From the NCBI GenBank assembly GCA_041601535.1, contig JBFIHZ010000174.1, positions 1 through 8,192 on the forward strand: DNA of 8,192 nucleotides. The letters run 5' to 3'. The stretch is from JBFIHZ01 sp041601535 (GTDB lineage: Bacteria; Pseudomonadota; Gammaproteobacteria; Xanthomonadales; SZUA-36). Under the pieces are notes generated by a model. That model searched no databases, had not been told where the DNA came from, and saw only the letters and a program-made list of their open reading frames with translations. The translations under genes and the position numbers were made by a program. Positions 5,001-8,192 of this stretch are shown here, in pieces. How positions within the stretch are numbered: the stretch's first letter is position 1; each line of letters starts with the position of its first letter.

Positions 5001-6568
5001 TGATCTCACCGCCGCCACACCACGATATTTATTCCATCGAGGATTTGTCGCAGCTGATCTTCGACCTGAAAATGGTCAACCCGAAAGCGTTGATCTCGGT
5101 GAAGCTGGTATCCAGCTCCGGTGTCGGCACCATCGCGGTGGGCGTGGCCAAGGCCTATGCCGACCTGATCACCATTGCCGGCTACGACGGCGGTACCGGC
5201 GCCAGCCCACTGACTTCGGTGAAATATGCCGGTGTGCCGTGGGAACTGGGCCTGGCCGAAACCCACCAGGCACTGGTACAGAACGGCCTGCGCCACAAGA
5301 TTCGCCTGCAGGTGGATGGCGGCCTGAAGACCGGGCTGGATGTGGTCAAAGGCGCCATGCTGGGCGCGGAAAGTTTCGGCTTCGGCACCGGTCCGATGGT
5401 GGCGCTGGGCTGCAAGTACCTGCGCATATGCCACCTGAACAACTGCGCCACCGGCGTCGCCACGCAGGACAAGCGCCTGCGCGAAGAGCACTTCCACGGC
5501 CTGCCGGAACGGGTGATGGCCTATTTCAAATTCCTGGCCCGCGATGTACGTGAAATCCTGGCCCAGCTGGGCGTGGAAAAGTTTACCGACATCATCGGCC
5601 GCAGTGATTATCTGGAACAACTGCCGGGCATCACAGCCAAGCACAAAAAGCTGGACTTAAGCCCCATTCTGCGTTCCGCGGCGACGCGTGGCGAACACGC
5701 CGTCTTCTGCACCGAGGAACGCAATCCGCCGTTTGACGCCGGCCGGCTGAATCTTGAGATCCTGGAATCAGCCAGCTCCGCCGTCGAACAGGGCGTGTCC
5801 TGGTCGGGCTCATTTACCAGCCACAATTACGACCGCTCCGCCGGCGCGATGCTGGCCGGTGCGGTGGCCCGCCGCCACGGCCGTGAAGGCTTGCCGCCGG
5901 ATACCTTGCAACTGGCGCTGACCGGCACCGCCGGGCAAAGCCTGGGTGCCTGGAACACACCCGGTGTCAGCATTCACCTGGCTGGTGATGCCAATGATTA
6001 TGTCGGCAAAGGCATGTCGGGCGGCCGCATCGTGATCACCACGGCGGACGCCGACCGGCAGCGCGCCCGGCGCAACGTGATCTGTGGCAATGCCTGCCTG
6101 TATGGTGCCACCGGCGGTGAACTGTTCGCCCACGGCCAGGCAGGTGAACGGTTTGCGGTGCGCAACTCCGGTGCCAATGCCGTGGTGGAAGGTGCCGGCC
6201 ATCATGCCTGTGAATACATGACCGGTGGCATCGTGGTCATCCTTGGGCCGGTTGGTCCCAACCTGGCGGCCGGTATGACCGGCGGCGAGTTGTTCCTGCT
6301 GGACCCGAACAAACTGGCCAGCCAGGTGCTGAATCCGGAGTTCGTAGAGGCGACGGCGCTGGAAGAGCAACAATTTGATGCGCCACAGCGGCGCCTGCGC
6401 GCGCTGATTACCGCGCACGTCAACCACACCGGCAGCGCCTGGGCGCGCAAGGTGCTGGACGAGTTTGAACTGATGCTGCCGCACTGGGTCTACATCCTGC
6501 CGCGTGGTCTGCAGGACAGCAACGCCATTTCCCAGCAAGATGTACCGCTGCGGCTGGTGAAGGCCTGA
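2066..6568 (+). CDS. gltB: Glutamate synthase [NADPH] large (alpha) subunit
   Basis: With GltD it makes two glutamates from glutamine and 2-oxoglutarate in the cytoplasm, using NADPH. Residues are counted from TTG 2066 (1500 residues; 1524 from ATG 1994), a normal family length. The class II amidotransferase domain (about 23-420) starts at Cys23 in D-N-C-G-F, the nucleophile freed when the propeptide is removed, and has H-R-G (52-54), C-H-Q-R-F (229-233) and H-N-G-E-I-N (252-257). A central domain follows. The FMN-binding synthase domain shows G-M-S-I-G-A-L-S (876-883) and G-G-R-S-N-S-G-E-G-G-E-D (898-909). Cys1116, Cys1122 and Cys1127, spaced C-x5-C-x4-C, bind the 3Fe-4S cluster. The C-terminal Gly-rich beta-helix runs from about 1285 to 1412. 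The frame is unbroken and no checked catalytic residue is missing. It is first in an operon with gltD. Confidence 0.98.
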   Translation: MPDYNQIHSPLLHDPERDFKDNCGFALLAHMDGQKSHWLVETTLESLARLTHRGAVAADGKSGDGCGIMLQFPEPFLRAVATDCGFRLAESFAAGLVFFSPDEALIERGKRLLEKHLGRRSLEVAGWREVPTNPAVVGEQALKSMPAIYQVFVNAPPGWQPHDLERQLFAARRFAFDEHGKLPDPDPLYYVVTLSNLTLVYKGLVQAEHLGDFYLDLRDPRMSSAIGICHQRFSTNTLPRWNYAQPFRYLAHNGEINSVNSNRDWANARAGILQSPLLPSLESLSHLVNETGSDSSSLDNLLEVFLAGGMDVFRAMRLLLPPAMRADMDHELRAFLQFNSMHQEPWDGPAGVVSTNGTLACCNLDRNGLRPARYSITHDGVFTVASETGVWDCPPERVKRRGRLGPGEMIAVDTQTGKLWKSNAIDDNLKARHAYREWMTENVIRVWNNDEQERKAATKFMRESSGQLPTYQKLFGLSAEECEAVIKPMALQSQEAVGSMGDDTPMAVLSLRNRSIYDYFRQSFAQVTNPPIDPLRESAVMSLETSIGREHNVFHETASHAHRVVLPWPVLNYVKYQTLLGLDQRFYRNQRFSLNYDPQTNDLRNAIEQLVADCLAAVEGGATILVLSDRDISADTLTLPAPLAVGAVHQALMRAHERTRANILIETGSARDPHQFAVLLGLGATAIYPYLAFQSINQQIESGALEGDPIELRKNYRRGIRKGLLKILSKMGICTMASYRGSQLFEAIGLSHEVIDLCCPKVKTKIAGAGFAELEEDLRRVHELAWNEQVAAPRDGIYRYVHGGEAHAYNPGVVMELQRAVQSGKWSDYRSYADAVNHRAPLALRDLLALKPADKALDIEQVEAEEDIYPRFDSAGMSIGALSPEAHQSLAIAMNRLGGRSNSGEGGEDPARFNTERNSRIKQVASGRFGVSAHYLVNADVLQIKVAQGAKPGEGGQLPGHKVTAEIAALRCSTPGVTLISPPPHHDIYSIEDLSQLIFDLKMVNPKALISVKLVSSSGVGTIAVGVAKAYADLITIAGYDGGTGASPLTSVKYAGVPWELGLAETHQALVQNGLRHKIRLQVDGGLKTGLDVVKGAMLGAESFGFGTGPMVALGCKYLRICHLNNCATGVATQDKRLREEHFHGLPERVMAYFKFLARDVREILAQLGVEKFTDIIGRSDYLEQLPGITAKHKKLDLSPILRSAATRGEHAVFCTEERNPPFDAGRLNLEILESASSAVEQGVSWSGSFTSHNYDRSAGAMLAGAVARRHGREGLPPDTLQLALTGTAGQSLGAWNTPGVSIHLAGDANDYVGKGMSGGRIVITTADADRQRARRNVICGNACLYGATGGELFAHGQAGERFAVRNSGANAVVEGAGHHACEYMTGGIVVILGPVGPNLAAGMTGGELFLLDPNKLASQVLNPEFVEATALEEQQFDAPQRRLRALITAHVNHTGSAWARKVLDEFELMLPHWVYILPRGLQDSNAISQQDVPLRLVKA

Positions 6569-6569
6569 C

Positions 6570-6677
6570 ATGGCCAGCAGAACTCCATTAACCAACACGC
6601 CACCAGGCAGTGAACTTGTTTTGATTATGAGAAAAGTCGTTACCTCCAGTCACACACAACGCGGTACCCGGCCATGA
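6570..6677 (+). CDS. 35-codon ORF bridging gltB and gltD, possible translational coupler
   Basis: ATG at 6570 begins one base after the gltB stop (6566-6568), and the frame stays open for 35 codons to TGA at 6675-6677, which overlaps the gltD ATG (6674) as ATGA. GAAGG (6559-6563), within the last gltB codons, lies six bases before this ATG, a good ribosome site, whereas gltD has none of its own (CGCGGTACCCGGCC precedes it). Translating this ORF could carry ribosomes to gltD and set the subunit ratio. Its codons (AGA, TTA, ACT, CCA) are unlike those of gltB and gltD, so the peptide itself, M-A-S-R-T-P onward with no recognised motif, may have no function. An open frame of 35 codons can occur by chance; the exact fit at both ends is what makes it notable. 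Confidence 0.3.
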   Translation: MASRTPLTNTPPGSELVLIMRKVVTSSHTQRGTRP

Positions 6678-8113
6678 GCAAGGTGCACGACGATTTTGCG
6701 TTTATCGATCGCCAGCGCGGCGACCCCGATGTGTATCCGCTGGAAGTGCGGCGCAGTGAGTTTCGCGAAATCTACAAGTCCATGAAGCCAGACGAGGCGG
6801 CCGACCAGGCGGAACGTTGCCTGGATTGTGGCAATCCCTATTGCGAGTGGAAATGTCCGGTCCACAATTACATTCCCAACTGGCTCAAGCTGGCGGCTGA
6901 AGGCCGCATCATGGAAGCGGCCGACCTGTGCCATGAAACCAACAGCCTGCCCGAAGTGTGTGGCCGTATTTGCCCGCAGGACCGGCTGTGTGAACAGGCG
7001 TGCACGCTGCAAACCGGTTTTGGCGCGGTCACCATCGGCGCGATCGAAAAATACATCGTCGATGAGGCATTGAAACAGGGCTGGCGGCCGGACCTGTCAC
7101 ACGTGCGCCCAACTCCGTGGAGCGTGGGCGTGGTGGGTGCCGGTCCCGCCGGCCTGGCTTGTGCTGACGTTTTGTCACGCAACGGCGTCAGCGTGACCGT
7201 GTATGACCGTTATCCCGAAATCGGCGGTCTGCTGGCTTTTGGCATTCCCGACTTCAAGCTGGAAATGCAGGTCATCCGCAAACGCCGCGAGGTGCTGGAA
7301 GACGCCGGCATCCGCTTTCGTCTGAACTGCGAGATCGGCCGCGACATCCAGGCAGCGGAACTTCTCGACATGCACGATGCACTGTTTTTTGGCACCGGCA
7401 CCTATACGCCGGTAAACGCCGAACTGCCGGGCATCGAGAAGGGCGGTATTGTGCCGGCCTTGCCGTACCTGATCGGACAAACCGCGCAACTGTATTCCAT
7501 GGACCTGCCGGATTTCCCGGTCATCAGCCTGGCCGGCCAGCGCGTACTGGTTCTGGGTGGCGGGGATACCGCCATGGACTGTGTTCGCACCGCAGTGCGC
7601 CAGGGCGCAAAAGAAGTGCATTGCGTGTACCGGCGGGATCGCGACAACATGCCCGGCTCACGGCGCGAAGTGGAGCATGCAATCAAAGAAGGCGTGCAGT
7701 TTGATTTCAACACCGTACCCCTGGCGCTGGAGCATGAAGGTGATCGGCTGAGCGGTTTGCGTGTGGCCCGCACCCGGCTGGTGAAACCGGCGGATGGCGA
7801 TGGCCGGGCTTATCCCGAGATCATTGAAGGCAGCGAAGAAACCCTGCCCGCCGACACGGTTATTTTCGCTTTTGGTTATCGCCCCAGTCCGCCGGACTGG
7901 TTGCAGGACCTCGATGTAGGCGTTCACCCTGGTGGACTGGTCAACACCGCAGGCGCGCTGGCTGGCCAGACCAGCAACCCGGCCATCTTTGCCGCGGGTG
8001 ATTCGGTGCGCGGTTCGGATCTGGTGGTGACTGCCATCGCGGATGCACGGGCCGCAGCCCAATCCATGCTGCAGTATCTTGCGCAACAGCAACCGCAATT
8101 GAAACGCGCCTGA
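6674..8113 (+). CDS. gltD: Glutamate synthase [NADPH] small (beta) subunit
   Basis: This flavoprotein takes electrons from NADPH to FAD and passes them through 4Fe-4S clusters to the FMN of GltB. It is 479 residues, close to the 472 I recall for the Escherichia coli protein. The N-terminal cluster-binding domain has Cys49, 52, 57 and 61 (in C-G-N-P-Y-C-E-W-K-C-P) and Cys96, 100, 106 and 110. The first FAD dinucleotide fold shows G-A-G-P-A-G (155-160), with P-E-I-G-G-L-L (181-187). The NADPH fold has G-G-G-D-T-A-M-D (295-302) and Y-R-R-D followed by N-M-P-G-S-R-R-E (319-332). The C-terminal FAD contact G-D-S-V-R-G-S-D-L-V-V-T-A is at 442-454. The ATG at 6674 gives the family's usual N-terminus (F-I-D-R-Q-R) but lacks a Shine-Dalgarno, suggesting coupling to upstream translation. 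It is co-directional with gltB, 105 bases away. Confidence 0.98.
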   Translation: MSKVHDDFAFIDRQRGDPDVYPLEVRRSEFREIYKSMKPDEAADQAERCLDCGNPYCEWKCPVHNYIPNWLKLAAEGRIMEAADLCHETNSLPEVCGRICPQDRLCEQACTLQTGFGAVTIGAIEKYIVDEALKQGWRPDLSHVRPTPWSVGVVGAGPAGLACADVLSRNGVSVTVYDRYPEIGGLLAFGIPDFKLEMQVIRKRREVLEDAGIRFRLNCEIGRDIQAAELLDMHDALFFGTGTYTPVNAELPGIEKGGIVPALPYLIGQTAQLYSMDLPDFPVISLAGQRVLVLGGGDTAMDCVRTAVRQGAKEVHCVYRRDRDNMPGSRREVEHAIKEGVQFDFNTVPLALEHEGDRLSGLRVARTRLVKPADGDGRAYPEIIEGSEETLPADTVIFAFGYRPSPPDWLQDLDVGVHPGGLVNTAGALAGQTSNPAIFAAGDSVRGSDLVVTAIADARAAAQSMLQYLAQQQPQLKRA

Positions 8114-8133
8114 TGTTGCGTTAACCATCCCGG

Positions 8134-8165
8134 TTGGCGGACAGTCGCAAAAATGCGGTATTGTC
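8134..8165 (+). promoter_or_regulatory. Candidate promoter and dyad ahead of the right-edge gene
   Basis: TTGGCG (8134-8139) and TATTGT (8159-8164) are 19 bases apart and would start a transcript near 8171-8172, at the next ATG. A small dyad CGCA/TGCG (8146-8149 with 8154-8157, AAAA loop), flanked by GACA (8140-8143) and TGTC (8162-8165), overlaps the spacer and could be an operator. There is no terminator with a T tract after gltD, so read-through from the operon remains possible. Confidence 0.25.
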
Positions 8166-8171
8166 ACCGGC

Positions 8172-8192
8172 ATGCAAAACCCGATTGCCCGC
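8172..8192 (+). CDS. Start of a gene running off the right edge (partial, unknown)
   Basis: ATG at 8172, 58 bases after the gltD stop and in the same direction, opens a frame reading M-Q-N-P-I-A-R to the window end. No Shine-Dalgarno precedes it (CACCGG), but a -10-like TATTGT ends seven bases before it, as expected for a leaderless message. In many gammaproteobacteria hemE follows gltD, but these seven residues do not look like the usual HemE N-terminus, so no name is given. The call depends on position only. Confidence 0.3.

Noticed and set aside
2080..6598. Many long minus-strand and alternate-frame ORFs inside gltB, the longest 262 and 212 codons
   Set aside because: They lie opposite an unbroken, motif-complete gltB frame. 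Their length is what GC-rich coding DNA gives by codon bias, and none shows a domain or ribosome site worth reporting.
6868..8173. Minus-strand ORFs over gltD of up to 171 codons
   Set aside because: Shadow frames of gltD, with compositions that mirror the coding strand and no recognisable domains.
1..8192. Mobile element, CRISPR, defence or biosynthetic cluster
   Set aside because: No transposase, integrase, repeat-spacer pattern or unusual gene set is visible. The clear genes are a regulator and the gltBD housekeeping operon.

Overview
The window reads as an ordinary chromosomal stretch of a GC-rich proteobacterium, most likely a gammaproteobacterium. The evidence is the gltB-gltD order, close similarity by eye to the enterobacterial/pseudomonad form of NADPH-glutamate synthase, strong G/C preference at third codon positions, and Shine-Dalgarno-led starts. 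The genus cannot be named from this sequence. I see no insertion sequence, CRISPR array, tRNA, rRNA or phage gene.

Layout. Positions 1-890 hold no confidently recognised gene. At the left edge a minus-strand gene seems to start at 16 and leave the window. It has a good ribosome site and an ATGA overlap with a possible small minus-strand ORF (13-225). A 58-codon plus-strand ORF (375-551) is followed by a perfect 10-bp inverted repeat. An AT-rich, palindrome-containing promoter region (about 780-860) leads into a MarR-type winged-helix regulator (891-1283). Positions 1284-2065 are a long gap of almost 800 bases with promoter-like hexamers, hairpins, one 25-codon ORF and an 8-bp inverted repeat just upstream of gltB, but no convincing long gene.

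From 2066 to 8113 lies the glutamate synthase operon: gltB (large, glutaminase/FMN/3Fe-4S subunit) and gltD (small, NADPH/FAD subunit with the 4Fe-4S cysteines). Together they convert glutamine plus 2-oxoglutarate into two glutamates using NADPH, completing the GS-GOGAT ammonium-assimilation cycle. All key residues that I can check by eye are present in both, so the enzyme should be functional. The 105-base gap between them is exactly spanned by a 35-codon ORF. It has its own Shine-Dalgarno inside the end of gltB, and its stop overlaps the gltD start as ATGA; gltD itself has no obvious ribosome site. A further gene may begin at 8172, possibly on a leaderless message.

The main value of the window is in start-site correction (TTG starts for gltB and the MarR gene), the possible coupling ORF between gltB and gltD, and the long, structured and so far unexplained leader/intergenic region upstream of gltB. 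I do not see evidence for a new multi-gene system here.
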